Assembly: GCA_021234155.1 (NCBI GenBank)
Contig: JAJEKV010000004.1
Coordinates: forward strand, 18,845,310-18,909,309
Origin: Isoetes taiwanensis
Taxonomy: Eukaryota > Streptophyta > Lycopodiopsida > Isoetales > Isoetaceae
DNA length: 64,000 nt
Direction: 5' to 3'
A program made the translations under genes and the position numbers. Positions 36,150 through 47,813 of this stretch are shown piece after piece. Numbering within the stretch: position 1 is the stretch's first letter; every line of letters starts with the position of its first letter. The notes beneath the pieces are model-generated. The model saw only the letters and a list, made by a program, of their open reading frames with translations, had not been told where the DNA came from and searched no databases.

Positions 36150-37580
36150 TTAGTATTGAAAAACCGGCAAAGAAGGCATTAGAAGGGCTAGCAAAACGAT
36201 CCACATGATGAGGGCCCCAGCCACCCAAGAGATGAAAAACAGGGGAGATAAGGCAAACTCATCAAAGGCCCGGATCTTTGAAAGATAATCAGCCCACTTC
36301 ATTCTCCAACCGTGGAACCCATACCGCTCCAACCAATATGATACCGATAGCAAAAATTAGTACTTCTAGAAGCAAAAATGAAGTGCCTGGAGATCGTGAA
36401 CCGCCACTCAAACGTAAAAACACATTCGGTTATCCCCGCGAAGCTATCACGCCGATCCAGCAAGAACGGAGCACACCGCCGCAAGATCCGAAAAGAGCAA
36501 AGAGTTCGCCAAAGTGGAAGATTGAGGCGATCATCCGCCGCGGAAAACACCGAGAAGGAGAGAAGCCGAGATCCGGACGGAAAGCCAGCCGCCCCATCCC
36601 TCATCGCTAGCATCAAAACCCAAGGTAGATTTGAGCACGCTGGGGGCCAAACAGGGGCTCACTGAAATGACGATAACCGCCTCCCAAAGCTGGATTTCGC
36701 GGACGCAAGAGGGGACAGCAGGAGAGGGGTATCCCAAAGGTCAAAGATCACGTGAATCGAATGGAGGCCCCAAGTCAAGGCAAAGACACAAATGGCCCGT
36801 GACTAGGCGCAGAGACCGGATAAAACCAAGAAACCGAGCAATATGGCGAGGAGTGACATACCGAGGCTAACAAGGTAGAACAAAGAGACAAAACCCGCCC
36901 TTTTTTGGCCCGAGAAATGCGAAAAGAAACCTTCTTGTGCATCTACTATGAAGCCTAAAAAGATTGTGTGGGTGAGAGACTAAAATCCACACTTTTCCAT
37001 GCCAAGAGAAAACCGCCCGCCGCAAGTCGGCAATGACGCTTAACTGAGAGACTCGTGGAGGGACCGCATAGAAACAAAATATCATCGACATAGGGCAAGC
37101 AACGAATCCCCGCCCCGCCAAAACCGAACTAACTGCCTAACTAATTTGGTAAAGACAAAAGGAGCGGAAGCAAGACCAAAGGGGAGGACATTAAAGACGA
37201 AAAACGACCTTCGAAAGCTCAAAAACCCAAAAAAGTGCGGAGGGAGGCCAAATAGAGACATGGTGATAACCGCACTTAAGGTCGACCGCAAAGAGAAAAA
37301 TCATTAGGCGTATATAAATGTGAAAGCAGCCAAGAGACTCATACCGAAGGAGGGGATTGACAAGAAAGAGTTCAAATATCGTAAGTCAAGGATAAGGCTT
37401 AAACTTGTTCATGCTTTTTGGGGACAACACCCAAGGGGAGCAAAAGAAAGGGCAAAAGGGGATGTGGGATGCGCACCGCATTACGCAAGAGATCGAAACG
37501 GCCGAAAGCTGCAAAAGTCTAGGTGGGTAGACAAAGAAGAGTGATTTGGAGCGAAAAAAGCAACATGGACGAAAAATGAC
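36150..37580 (-). pseudogene. DIRS reverse transcriptase and RNase H
   Basis: Reverse transcriptase motifs in minus-strand order are VDLKCGYHHVSI (near 37293-37258), LPFGLASAPFVFTKLV (near 37185-37138) and GIRCLPYVDDI with the catalytic YVDD near 37090-37079. PPRVSQL and DLRRAVFSWHGKVW follow. RNase H gives LGFDASDEGWGGW (near 36635-36595). After it come MKWADYLSKIRAFDEFALSP and, one frame over, GWGPHHVDRFASPSNAFF (near 36225-36172), a hallmark of DIRS-type polyproteins. Indels shift the frame at GC-rich spots, for example between the LASAP and YVDD motifs. Confidence 0.88.
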
Positions 37581-37999
37581 CAAGGGAGGCGATAACCAAA
37601 CCGATCCAATGCAAAACCCGCTATGCGAGGAAACGATAGACCCGCCGAAAAGGAAAAGCGGTTTGAGGCGATTCAGACCACGTAAGGTATGCTAAATCGC
37701 CGCCAGGGAGGGGTCGATGCCAAGATGAGGGATGATGGAGGTGATCGGAGCACATTCTGAAAAACGGGATACAAAACGTAAGTTATGTTGCTAAAAAGAA
37801 AAACAAACCAAGTTAGTCGAAAGTGGATAACCGTGGATAAGATAAAAACACCCCAAAGCCAACACCAAACACAATGATCACCACAAGGCATAAACGCAAA
37901 GAATAGACGACAAACATCCAACTACAATGCCGAAAAAGACAACTAACATCCTATCATACTTCCACAAACAAAAATATCAATTTTTGAAGCAAAAACTCA

Positions 38000-40498
38000 A
38001 CATAACAAGAAAAAAAAACCACAAACCGACGGTAGCACAAAACTCAATTCAAACAAATTTATATCACAAGAAAACCAACAATACCGAAAAAGGACCAAAA
38101 TTTGTATTAATGTCGAGAATCCATGACAACAGGCTTAAGATATGCAAGGGGAGAACTAAGATTCAAGGGCCCGGACGAGGAAAAAAAAATCCAGCGGGCC
38201 GGTACCAAAGGACCCGGGTGGGGCTAAAGGCGGGAGTGGAGCAAATGGGAGAGCCCGTGGTTGGGGCGAATGGCATCGCCTCAATGCGATGGCCCAGCGC
38301 CCACAAAAAGTGCAAAATGGCCTAGACCCCGAATCGAGATGAGGAAAAAGAGGGTTGAGGTGTGGCGAGAAGGTGGAGCCAGAGGGCGAGGCGGTGGATC
38401 TAGAAGCGTATGGGCCGATCACGATGCATCCGCCGAAAGCTAGTTTCAATTTCTTAGAATCATCGCCAGCCGTATGGGGGCCGCAGTGGTCATCAAAATC
38501 CAAGGCTACATCATAGCCCCCGCGACAGCCGATATAATCAAAAACTTCATCCTCCGCAGTGGCGTTCTTTACCTTCTTCGGACAACTGAGGACAAAGATC
38601 GGCACTCAGCGAGAGAGGGGCAATCAAACGAGCATGAAGCTCCCCGACTTTGGACTCCGCGGGTACAAAGGAACTCGTGACCGGTGGCGCCGATGACTCT
38701 CTTAAAGCCGGAACTGATCGCGAAGAGCGCCCCAACTTTGGCGCAACACCTCGACCGCCATGAACATTAGTGTTAGAAGTGAGAGTCGATCGCAGATACT
38801 CGGATCTCGCTTTATCCGTGAATCAAGGGTTTGCAAAAGCCGAGGCACCATATCCACGGACCGAGAGGAGGGAACCGCAGAACCGGGCAGCTGGCAAAAG
38901 AGTGGCTCAACCCCACAAAGGGGACCCGCGAAGCAAAGGAAAAAACAGGGGCACGTAAGCAAATGACACAGAGGGAGATAGTTCGAGAAGGGCCCGCCGA
39001 GCCGAGGAGAAGCGACACCCCGGCATCCGATAGTAGAAAAACCGGATGGACAAAGCTCAAGAGAAGCCGCGGGTATGCACGCAGACACCTCGTGAGGCAA
39101 TAGAAACCCCCAAAGGGGGGCACGCCGCATAGGTGGAGTGGATGGGGCAAAGGTTTGCCGCGCGATCCGCTTAGCCCTCCGAGCCCGCAAAAGAAACCCG
39201 AGAGGTGCTAGGAATGTTCGATCCGGCCATATCGTGAAAAATGTCTAAACACACAATTCACAAATGTTAGTACCAACAATGGAAAAATCAACACGCTTTT
39301 ACGAGATCCATGGCAACAATAACACCAAGCCCGAAACGAGTTTGCAAAACACACCAACCAAACATAACTCTATAATGAAAAAACGACGAAAAACGTAATT
39401 GGCGAAAAAACATGCAAAGAAGCAAGAAAAATAGAACCCACAAAGAAGAACCAAAATAATGCCAACCTGAAAGAATACTAGAGCAAGAAACAAAATAATG
39501 CCAACCGTAACTAATACTAGAGCAAGAAACAAGAAAACAACACCAACACAAAACAAACTAGAAACAATAACCTCCAACAACTAGGGCACCTAAAAACTAA
39601 AAACAACAACAAAAAAGAAAAAGACAATAGCACTAGGGGAAACCGGACCGCGAAACCCAACCAAAAACCGGGTAAACCGGTCGATGGTCTGCATCCCCGC
39701 CGCTAAATGGCGAAGCGCACCGTGGAACGCTGGACGGTGAAGGTGGAGAGCAGAGAGAAAAACACGTAAGCTGGAAAGAGCGATGATGAAGAGAGAGGGA
39801 CAGAGCTGGAAAGAGCCGAGGAGGGCAAATACGTAAGGTGGCGAGAGGAGATGGATGCTAGAGGGCCAAATAGAGCCGGAATAGAAGAGTAAGGGCGATC
39901 CGGTAAACAAAGGAAGCCGATTTCGAGCCAACAGAGACCGAGAAGCAAAATCGAAGGAACCTAAGCAATCGATCGAAAAACACAGAAATCGGACCAGAAC
40001 AAAAGGTTTGAGAGGAGCCAGGAGAGTGGCCTGAGCTAGACCGAGAACCGAGCAAGAAGCACGGCTATGGCGTCGAAATACATGCCCCACCGCCAACCGC
40101 CCGGGCAGAGGCGCGAAGGGGCAATTTGATTCGCCCAAAAATTCATGGGCGAGGCTCAAGAAAACAGACTAGCAAGGGGTCCCGGAAGCAAGAAGACCCA
40201 GGAGGCTACTGGCAAGCAAGCCGGATGCAACTGAATCCAACAAAACAAGGAACAAAGCGAAAAAACAACCAACTAACCGAAATCGCTCAAGAAAAACGCC
40301 TTGACCATGCCATAACCGGGACGGGACCGATACCCAAGACTCCGAGATGCATCCCAAACAGCAAAACCACCGACGAAAACAGAATTAAAAATCAAGAAAA
40401 TCACAATCATCGTACCTTGAGAAAACTTCCTCGAGTAGGAATGTAGGCGGTAGGCACACAGTTGAGCTCTTCGGGTACGACAGGCTTCTTGATGGTAG
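38000..40498 (-). pseudogene. DIRS gag-like 5' region
   Basis: This is the region between the 5' repeat and the reverse transcriptase. Open minus-strand segments occur at 39590-40159, 38702-39190 and 38156-38605. One segment has FCTFCGRW with downstream His/Cys, which could be a frame-broken CCHC zinc knuckle (near 38320-38275). The function would be RNA packaging. The call depends mainly on position. Confidence 0.45.
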
Positions 40499-40652
40499 GA
40501 AACCAGGTAGAGGCGCTCGTAAATAGGAAAACAAGCCCAAGGAGAACGCCGATAACCAAAGAGGAGGAAAAATGGACTATAAAAAGGGAAAGGAGCTGAG
40601 GTGGCGTCCCCATCCAAGGAATGGCGGTTCTATTGCTAGCGCAATAGAACCG
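40499..40652 (-). repeat. DIRS terminal repeat alpha (5' copy)
   Basis: The 5' end of the element on the minus strand. It matches 34510-34659 and ends in the palindrome GGTTCTATTGC/GCAATAGAACC at 40626-40651. PILS intron sequence resumes right after it. Confidence 0.85.
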
Positions 40653-41843
40653 AAGCATTAAAGACTTTGAAGAGAGAAATGTATTTGATAACACTGGTTT
40701 GGATTTATACAATTGAACTAAAATCTGAAGTTGTTAAAAGGTTGTTGAAACTTCAGTCAAAGCCCTTCGAATAGATAATGGGGGGGAATATATTTCTAGT
40801 CACTAAAGTCACTCAAAGAGAGCTCATAATACCATATGCCCAAAATGAGAATGAATATATCGAACTATGTCTCTCATGTGGCTCAGGCTTTCTAGCTTGG
40901 AGATCGTTGTTGCTGTGAATCCCTTTTTTCTGTTTTGCAGAAAAATAATTGCCTTCAAAAAATTACATTTCTTTGAGGCTTATATGTTTCATAACAACTG
41001 TTGTTTAAGAACCTACATATGGGAAAAATGTCATCCACAGTTCGCACCAAAACATAATGCCATCGTTGAAATTAGATATGGCATCTTTTTGGAAGTTCTA
41101 ATATTCAAGGCTAATTGTTTTAGTGACCAGCTTCATGCCTACCAACAGTTTTTAACAAAACATGAGTTCTTTACCCTTTGAAGCATAGTCTTTTGAAAAA
41201 ATCTTTTGGAGGGCGAATAATAAGTGCAACAATGACCCCCAAGGTACAGTCTAGGACTGCACCAAGCACAATGTTAACTGCAATAAACCGTCTACATAAA
41301 GAGAAAAATTATAAGATATAGAAAGTCATGTATCTGAGCTCTAAACTGAAGGTTACCATTCAAGTATTTTATGAAATGTGACTGCTGGTCCAAGCTGTAT
41401 GAATATTAAATAAGGCAAAAACACAGTGAACACCAATTGCACATGGCAAACCAAATGTTCAGTGTCTTTAATGGAAATCCAAAATGACAATAACTGTGAG
41501 AAGCTTGGGCAAAGGAAATGCCCTACTAAGCTAATTTCGTGCCTTAGCTGGTAATATGTCCACATATTGGTTGGCCACGAGCAGGCCCAATGCACACATG
41601 ATAAGAACTTTTGCAATTGGCGAGACAGAGAAATCAAGCAGTTGGTCGATAGGTTCACCCATTTTGTGAAATTGATAGCACCAAGCTTTGGATTTTAGAT
41701 CCATAAACTTTAGGAACTACAGACCATTATATATCGATCCAACTAGACAGAAAGCAATACAGTTTGGAGAACAAGAAGCTCCAAGTTGTTCATCATCAAC
41801 ACAACATCGATCATCCTGCCTTACCTCCTTCGAGCAAGGAGCA

Positions 41844-41917
41844 CTGGTTAGCCAGTTTCGAGAGTGGCTGCCCATCAACAGAAGCGACCGATAGTTTACA
41901 GCCAATAATGGGTTTGG
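41844..41917 (+). repeat. Dispersed repeat R1, copy 2
   Basis: GGTTAGCCAGTTTCGAGAG, GTGGCTGCCCA and GTTTACAGCCAATAATGGGT are shared in inverted orientation with 52533-52610 and, more weakly, with 8120-8183. Confidence 0.65.
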
Positions 41918-42010
41918 AGCAGTTATTGGCATATTCAAGGTGTATGCCACAAACCCACATGGACGAGGGTTTGCCCCCTTAGAGGCAACCCAAAAACCCT
42001 TAATGACACA

Positions 42011-42062
42011 AAAAAAAACAAGGTGTTGCGCATGAACGGTTGCCCTCTGGTGACTCGAGGAC
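42011..42062 (+). repeat. Short repeat R2, copy 1
   Basis: AAAAACAAGGTGTTGCGCA followed by GGTTGCCCTCTGG matches the reverse complement of 52805-52859 (AACAAGGTGCTGCGCA, GGTTGCCCTCTAG). The class is unknown. Confidence 0.55.
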
Positions 42063-43198
42063 GTGTTTGCATGTTTTTTATTTGGTTGTTTCATGTTGGA
42101 TTGTTTAGTATGGAGCGTTTTGAATGGTATAAACATAAGGATTCATTTTTATAGCCCAGGAGTTCTCAAATTTCATAAGTTCTGGAAGTTAGTTCATGAA
42201 GAAGAAAAGAGAAAGTAATGATAACTTCATAGTAATTAGTCAAGCTCATTGAAAGTTTTTGAGCCATTGTAAACTTGCTCAAAGCCTTTTTAAGAAATTT
42301 AATGTTTTGATGTGAACGGTATATGATTTGTCATCTTCTCAAGTGAATGCCAGGTACCTATTTTGTCATAGCTAAAGAAGAAGCACGTTTTGCCATATTG
42401 GACCAATAGAACAAACTAGGCTGCATAGAATGGAGCTATCTTTTGCTTTGCAAAATTTAATCATAGACAAATCCACGGCATGGACAGGCCAATCCCCTTT
42501 TGGATTGCTTTGCTGGACATGGAAAATACATGCAATATGATGGATTCAGAGGGCAATTGACCATCATGATGTATTCATAGGGCAATTGACTATCATGTAG
42601 CCTAAAATGTTTAGATCCCTTGACTATCACGTAGCATAAAATGTTATGATCTAGCTCTATTTATTGGCAGTGCTATTGTTGCACTTTGCTACTATTACAG
42701 AATCTATACATGAATGTCCAGATCTGGAATGGGAGTTCATGACAATAATCTAGAATTGATTATCACAATAATCGAATTGAATTTGATCCTAAGCTATCAA
42801 ACCTTATCTTACTTCTAATCAAATTATAATCATTGTCATTCGTGACAAGAGGCTCAATTTATGACATGCAACATGAGCTCATAACCAGAAAATCACTCTA
42901 TTACTCAATCAACAAGAAGAAACATAGGTATAAACTTAGACTATTACTAATGGCTAATTTGTTTATTGGTCTACTTGATTGTTCTGAAATCCTGATCCTT
43001 TTTAAATTATTAGAAGTTTCCATGCTTCTCAATATATAGAATTATATGGACGGATCTTGCTGAGATGACTACATCGAAAATATATCATCTCTTCATGCTC
43101 TTCCTAGCCACATGCCGAACTGTTTGTATAATTTAACACAAATCAAAAGGGGAGGCCATTTTGTACTTTGGATCCTATGAAGATTCCGTTGGAATAAA
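42063..43198. other. No gene recognised
   Basis: AT-rich with small duplications near 42540-42650 (GGGCAATTGAC and TGACTATCA repeated). No coding motif is seen on either strand. Confidence 0.4.
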
Positions 43199-43929
43199 AT
43201 GCGCATAAAGCAACACCAATACCTTGTCACCGATGTTGTTGTGAATAGAAGTGAGGGCGGGGTTTTACCTGAGAAGCCAAGATTAGATCTATGGTTCTCT
43301 TTGCTAGATCATCCAAAAAATAAGACCGAGATACCTGCTTTTGAACTGACAGGTGATGAGAAAGCTGATAAAAAAAAAAAGAAAGAAGCATAGGAAGACA
43401 ATGTTCACAAGCAAGATAAAATATCGTACAATGGGAATGGATGGCAATTTGTTGTTCCAACGATAAACAAAATCATCTTATGCCTACTACATTGTGGAGC
43501 AGCTTCTTCTGCAGGATGGATGTGTGCTCGACTTCTAGGGTTGCTTTAATCCAGGAGAAGAAGAGCATGGCTTTGGAATATGATGACAGGAAAGTAAGGT
43601 TTCTATCAAGCTTCTATATATTTTTTGACAAGTTAGCTAAGGAGGTCCCAGAAACAGAAGGTGAAGAGGAAGTGAAATAGAAATCAAATTATGTCAAACG
43701 AGAACCTTCTGTAAAAGCTCCCCACAGAAACATCACTAACAGTACAGTGATACCTGATGATGTGGACATTGTCTTCAATAATGAAGGTCAAAGCTATGCC
43801 GAGGCATTGGACAACATAAAGAGAGGTATATCTACTTTAGAGAGGGAGTGCCGCTATAGATCTTCTTTTTCAAAAGCTGAAAGCTTTGAATTTTGGTTTA
43901 CATGTCATGATGAAGTTAATTGGTCATAA
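43199..43929 (+). pseudogene. Methyltransferase-like fragment (plus strand)
   Basis: Three plus-strand open segments (43199-43393, 43441-43680 and 43747-43929) follow one another. The second contains STSRVALIQEKKSMALEYDD followed by RKVRFL. It resembles the end of beta-class N6/N4 DNA methyltransferases, where a glycine-rich loop precedes an acidic residue. The same position in the 60.1-61.0 kb protein reads FSQGATHYGMKPISVVGNKD. Acidic and Lys-rich stretches flank it. I infer a decayed relative of the minus-strand family at 44.6-63.7 kb. Upstream catalytic motifs are not visible. Confidence 0.35.
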
Positions 43930-44649
43930 TTTTGTGCCAGGTAACTTCGGGCCACTTGGTGGTGATGAGCTAATGCAACGGGCCTGAGGACAATGTCGGG
44001 CTATTGGGCCTTCTCAAAATTTCATAAGATAATTAGTAGTACGCATCACAAGCCACCCCTGCCCATGCACAATCCTCTAAAAGACTTAGTGAAATGGATA
44101 CATCAGATCGCCTGGATTTGGGTCAAGAACAAATAGACAAGACTGCAGCAGAAGTGATTGTTGATGCAGATGGAAATCATAATGTTGTTCATTAGTTCCG
44201 TTCATTACATGATTTGCTGGAAAAATGATTTGAAAATGTTCCTGCCTCCAAGCATCCTCAATCAACTACTCTCATGCACGACTCTCTTTCGCCAAAGTTT
44301 CTGTATGGCCAATAATTATGCTTGTGCCAATGCGACTTTCATTAGTCGCTCATTGGAAACAAATGCTTGCCCTTGTTCTAGCAATCTCCTAGCGCATGAT
44401 AATCTCACAATATCTTTCTCTCTTCCTTGAAACTCGTCTACAATTTCAAGTTATCCTTTTCTTTTCTCTGCATCAAGAAAGCAATTTTTAAATTGCATGT
44501 GATTACGCCAATGCCTAACTTCATCCTTTCTCTCCCTTCAAGCTTTCCATGATTTTCTTTCACAACATAAGCTATTATCTTCACCTCATCCTCATTGAAT
44601 CTGGACTGCCTCATCCTTTTCATCTCTAGACCTCTTCTTTCATCATCTT
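43930..44649. other. No gene recognised
   Basis: Short open frames on both strands without motifs. Homology to the 61-64 kb locus starts only at about 44650. Confidence 0.4.
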
Positions 44650-46851
44650 TTTCTCACTTTCTCACTTTCATCATCCCCCTCATCATCTTCCTGGCCTTCC
44701 AGAAGAACATATCTGCATAGTTTCTCGAAGGTCTTCCACTTGTTTGAGGGAGCCCTGTTTCCCTTAGGCCGCTGAGGACAATCCAATGCGTTCCACTGTT
44801 GCCGAGCGTGTATGATCTGGTCAGGATATGGGCTGCAATGAATAAATGAAACTATGTCAGAACATACAGAGGGTTTGGGGCTATCTCGACTCGTGACTCG
44901 AGAAAGTCCCCTTTTACAAGGAAGCCCCATTACAAGAAAGCATACCATCTGCAAAGCAGGAAGTTATAAATTCTGGGTATTCTCGACTCGTGCGTCGAGA
45001 ATACTCAGAGAAAGACTAAAAAAAGAGGGTGCGGGACCCTTCTCGACTCGCGAGTCGAGAAGGGCCTCAAGTGGATTGAGGCCTCTGTATCGCAGTAAAT
45101 TCCAAATTATGGATATTCTCGACTCACGAGTCGACAATACCTAGAGGAAAACAGAAAACAGAGGATGCGGGGCCTTTCTCGACTCGCGAGTCGAGAAAGT
45201 CCTCAAGTAGAAGGAGGCCTCTATATAGCAGTAAATTACAAATTCTGGGTATTCTCGACTCCCAAGTCGAGAATACCAAAAGGAAGATAGAAAATAGAGG
45301 ATGCAGGGTCTTTCTCGACTCGTGAGTCGAGAAGGTCCTCAAGTAGAAGGAGGCTTCTATATAGCAGTAAATTACAAATTAAAGAAAAGAGTCGAGAACA
45401 CCCAAAGGAAGACAAAATCGAGGATGCGGGGTCTTTCTCGACTCGCGAGTCGAGAAAGTCCTCAAGTAGAAGGAGGCCTCTATATATCAGTAAATTACAA
45501 ATTCCGATATTCTTGACTCGCGAGTCGAGAATCGCCCTGGTGCAAGGACAATAATATACCTTATGTAGCTGGCACTTGTTGCTATTGTATTCTGGCAATG
45601 GCTAATGCTGGCGAGCTCGGTGGGTGGTGTGCCCGCTGAGAGAACTCTGCACTCTCGTTTGGAGTACCGATCCTTAATCCTCTGTGGGACCTCTTTTTCT
45701 GTCTACAACACTTGTGCTGCCCTCACTGAATGTTGACCATCCACAACCCAGAATCTTACATCTTTGCCCCTCAGGTCTTCCTCAGTGCTCCACCCACAAC
45801 AACTCATCGTGCTTCTGGCTGAATGGTATAATGTCCGCAGGCATTGGATCCGCAACAGGATGATGCACCATGAGGTTCAGAATCTCTAGCATATGAGCTG
45901 GATTAAATTCCATGTGGTTGAAGAGGACCGCATCGCCAGTGCAAACCTTCAACCATCTTATGTCCAGCAGCAACTTGTGGCCAATCCCCAGTGGATAAAA
46001 CTGCGCAAGGCGCTCCATCTTTTGGGCACCCCTCTGCGACTTTTTTATCTGGTCATCTGGATCCAAGAACTGAGAGTCAACCATTTCGTCATCCTCTGCA
46101 TCTGAATCATCTGCATCTGAATCATCTGGATTGCTTTTAGTTTTCACATTTGCACTCTTCTCAAGAGCTTTCTCCTTCTCAACAGCATCCTTCGTAACTG
46201 TAGAGTGTTTTAAAGTCTTAAGCACGTTGGATGTGAAGTTCCCTATGTTAAAAAGCTTCTCTCTCACCCTAGAAATCTCCATTTCGAGCTCCCTTGATGT
46301 GAGTGTTCCGGCCTCCTTCATCCCTTCCAAATCCTTCCAGCCCAAGTTTTGGCAATTTAGAGGCGCAGGCCTTTTGTCAGTCCCCTTGGACTTGCTCATT
46401 GATGTGGAAGAATAATTGGAGACATACAATTTCTTGGTGTGGTAAAATTTACCCTTCAAGCAACTACATACAAAGTAAGATGTTTTGAATCTGGGGCAGC
46501 AACGGAGAGGACCACACCGACTTTCTTATATTTGTCGCTGGAACTTTTTTTATCCCTTTGCCAAAGAAAAAGATCTTTCTCCTTCCCACATGATGTCACT
46601 TCGACATACCACCAGCAATCCGCAGCGGTTTCCAGCAGCTCTATCTCCACTCCTTCGAGGACGAAGAATGGAGTTCTACCAGTGATGACGAGTGTCTCTG
46701 CCATAAATGCTGCAAGGCTAAAATATCGTCAGAACAGGTAGATGAATCATATCAAAATTGAGAGCTTACTGGGAGGCATGCTCTTTCTTTTCTTCATTCC
46801 ACTAGAACCCGGCTCTGACCTGGCGCCCCGCTTCTTCGTTGGAGTCGTCAT
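44650..46851 (-). pseudogene. ParB-like/MTase-like family, locus 2 (N-terminal half only)
   Basis: About 2.2 kb nearly identical to 61482-63682. The first exon runs from ATG at 46851 and encodes MTTPTKKRGARSEPGSSG then a KKRK nuclear-signal-like cluster. A second exon starts MAETLVITGRTPFF. A longer segment (46459-45782) ends in the ParB-like region: LMVHHPVADPMPADIIPF, then WVVDGQHSVRAAQVL. The intron at 44833-45590 holds ten copies of a 20-bp palindrome. The next exon starts at 44832 (PYPDQIIHARQQWNALDCPQ) and homology stops near 44650, so the methyltransferase-like and FCP1-like parts are absent. The locus carries TGG where locus 3 has TAG. A TAG follows AAQVL in both. Confidence 0.6.
44884..45530. 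repeat. Palindrome array A (intronic, ten copies)
   Basis: The core is TCTCGACTCGCGAGTCGAGA, a perfect 20-bp palindrome. Full or slightly mutated copies start at 44884, 44981, 45041, 45117, 45177, 45253, 45313, 45436 and 45511, with a half copy near 45389. They alternate between two types in a unit of about 135 bp: one extended to ATTCTC...GAGAAT and one to CTTTCTC...GAGAAAG or CCCTTCTC...GAGAAGGG. Conserved spacers such as CTATATAGCAGTAAATTAC separate them. Confidence 0.92.
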
Positions 46852-47189
46852 GTCTTGATCTCGGCGCTGTCTCTTGCTGCTCGAGCTCACTTCTAAACTT
46901 AGTCTCTTCCGGGACTTTGTGATTTTGGGACTGCATGTAAAAGACAGGTACCTGTGTGTTCATAATTTTGAAATTAAGGACACAATCATTCAAAGGACAT
47001 ACAATCATTCAAGGGAAAAAAGCGGGCTATTCGCACCTAGAAGAGTTAAGTTTCCTTTAAATACTATACTTACGCAAAACATATTTATACCAACACAGTC
47101 CCATTAACAATTTTTTTAACTAACTACACAACATGGATTGTTGTTCAAGTTGTGATAACCGAAATGTCTTCAATCATATCTTTAGTTAC

Positions 47190-47574
47190 AACTTTAAGGT
47201 AACGAAAATACCTTCGGACATGTCTTTAGTTACAACTTTACTTGGCCGGAATATCAATCTACTTAAATTTAGTCTTAAACCAATTGCCTTTGCACATGTT
47301 TTAATTAAGTTATTTACCTATTTTAAAGGACCTACTTTATTTACCTACTTAAGACATAGAACTACAATAATATAAAGTTTATACAACAAAAATACATACT
47401 ATAATTTGAGCATACTAAGAAAACGTCGACAACATTTTGACTTAAAATTATTGAGGTGGTTAGATCAGGTTATGCCACATTCCCTTCTCTTCTCATTCCC
47501 TATGCATATTTCTTCCTTTGAATATTTTCAACCCCTCCCATCCAATTTGATCTAAGATTCAAAAAGAGGTGTTT
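47190..47574. other. No gene recognised
   Basis: AT-rich sequence continuing past the part of locus 2 whose partner lies beyond the window edge. No motif is seen. Confidence 0.4.
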
Positions 47575-47599
47575 GAGAATGAGAATGAGAATGAGAATG
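47575..47599 (+). repeat. (GAGAAT)n microsatellite
   Basis: Four GAGAAT hexamers in tandem, with one unit edge interrupted. Confidence 0.85.
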
Positions 47600-47813
47600 G
47601 TTTTTTATCGTCCACTGAGACCAATCGGCCTATGGGACCCAGACGGAGCGCAGCAAACTTATTACTGTCCGGGTTAAAAATGCTCGCCCCGAAGGATTTT
47701 CGAGGGAAAAACCATGGCAGTAATAAGAATGCTGTCAAACTGTACAAGTATACATCATCATGAAATAAATGTGTATATACATGTCAAGCGCGTGCCCGAC
47801 GACATAGCTGATC

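Larger units (their letters stand above)
33976..40652 (-). mobile_element. DIRS-like tyrosine-recombinase retrotransposon
   Basis: Coding order on the minus strand is gag-like region, reverse transcriptase, RNase H and the DIRS-type WGPHHVDRFAS segment, then a tyrosine-recombinase-like region. There is no integrase and there are no ordinary LTRs. Terminal repeats are split: a 150-bp repeat at 40652-40499 recurs at 34659-34510, directly beside a 34-bp repeat (34695-34662) that recurs at the far end (34008-33976). On the minus strand this gives alpha - ORFs - beta - alpha' - spacer - beta', the arrangement known from PAT/Ngaro/Kangaroo elements, except for an extra 500 bp before the last repeat. 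Reading frames are broken throughout. It lies in a PILS intron. Confidence 0.85.
32530..41662 (-). pseudogene. PILS-type auxin carrier gene, decayed, split by a DIRS element
   Basis: Recognisable minus-strand exons are 41662 to about 41540 (starts MGEPIDQLLDF; has VLIMCALGLLVANQYVDIL), about 41446-41357 (FLPYLIFIQLGPAVTF), 41291-41175 (AVNIVLGA, IIRPPKDF), 33526-33452 (LQPPVVAL), 33185 to about 33092 (ILALIVGSIPFLKN), 33002-32950 (AMILCIMLVLGGNHVKG), 32880-32691 (LGLKITVTIVVVRLFVVPF, KMFHFVLLLQ) and about 32648-32530 (EAYAILFWEH). The order matches PIN-LIKES membrane transporters of the endoplasmic reticulum. Lesions are an in-frame TAG in exon 1, a stop at the exon 2/3 join, one extra T in a T5 run near 32757, TAA in the last exon and a missing splice donor. 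Part of the middle was not found. Confidence 0.82.

Noticed and set aside
39590-40159. 189-codon minus-strand open frame as an independent gene
   Set aside because: It lies in the DIRS 5' region, is compositionally biased and is better explained as part of a broken gag-like region.
44884-45530. CRISPR-like array of palindromic repeats
   Set aside because: The spacers are themselves repeats of each other, the setting is a plant intron, and there are no cas genes. It is a tandem hairpin array.
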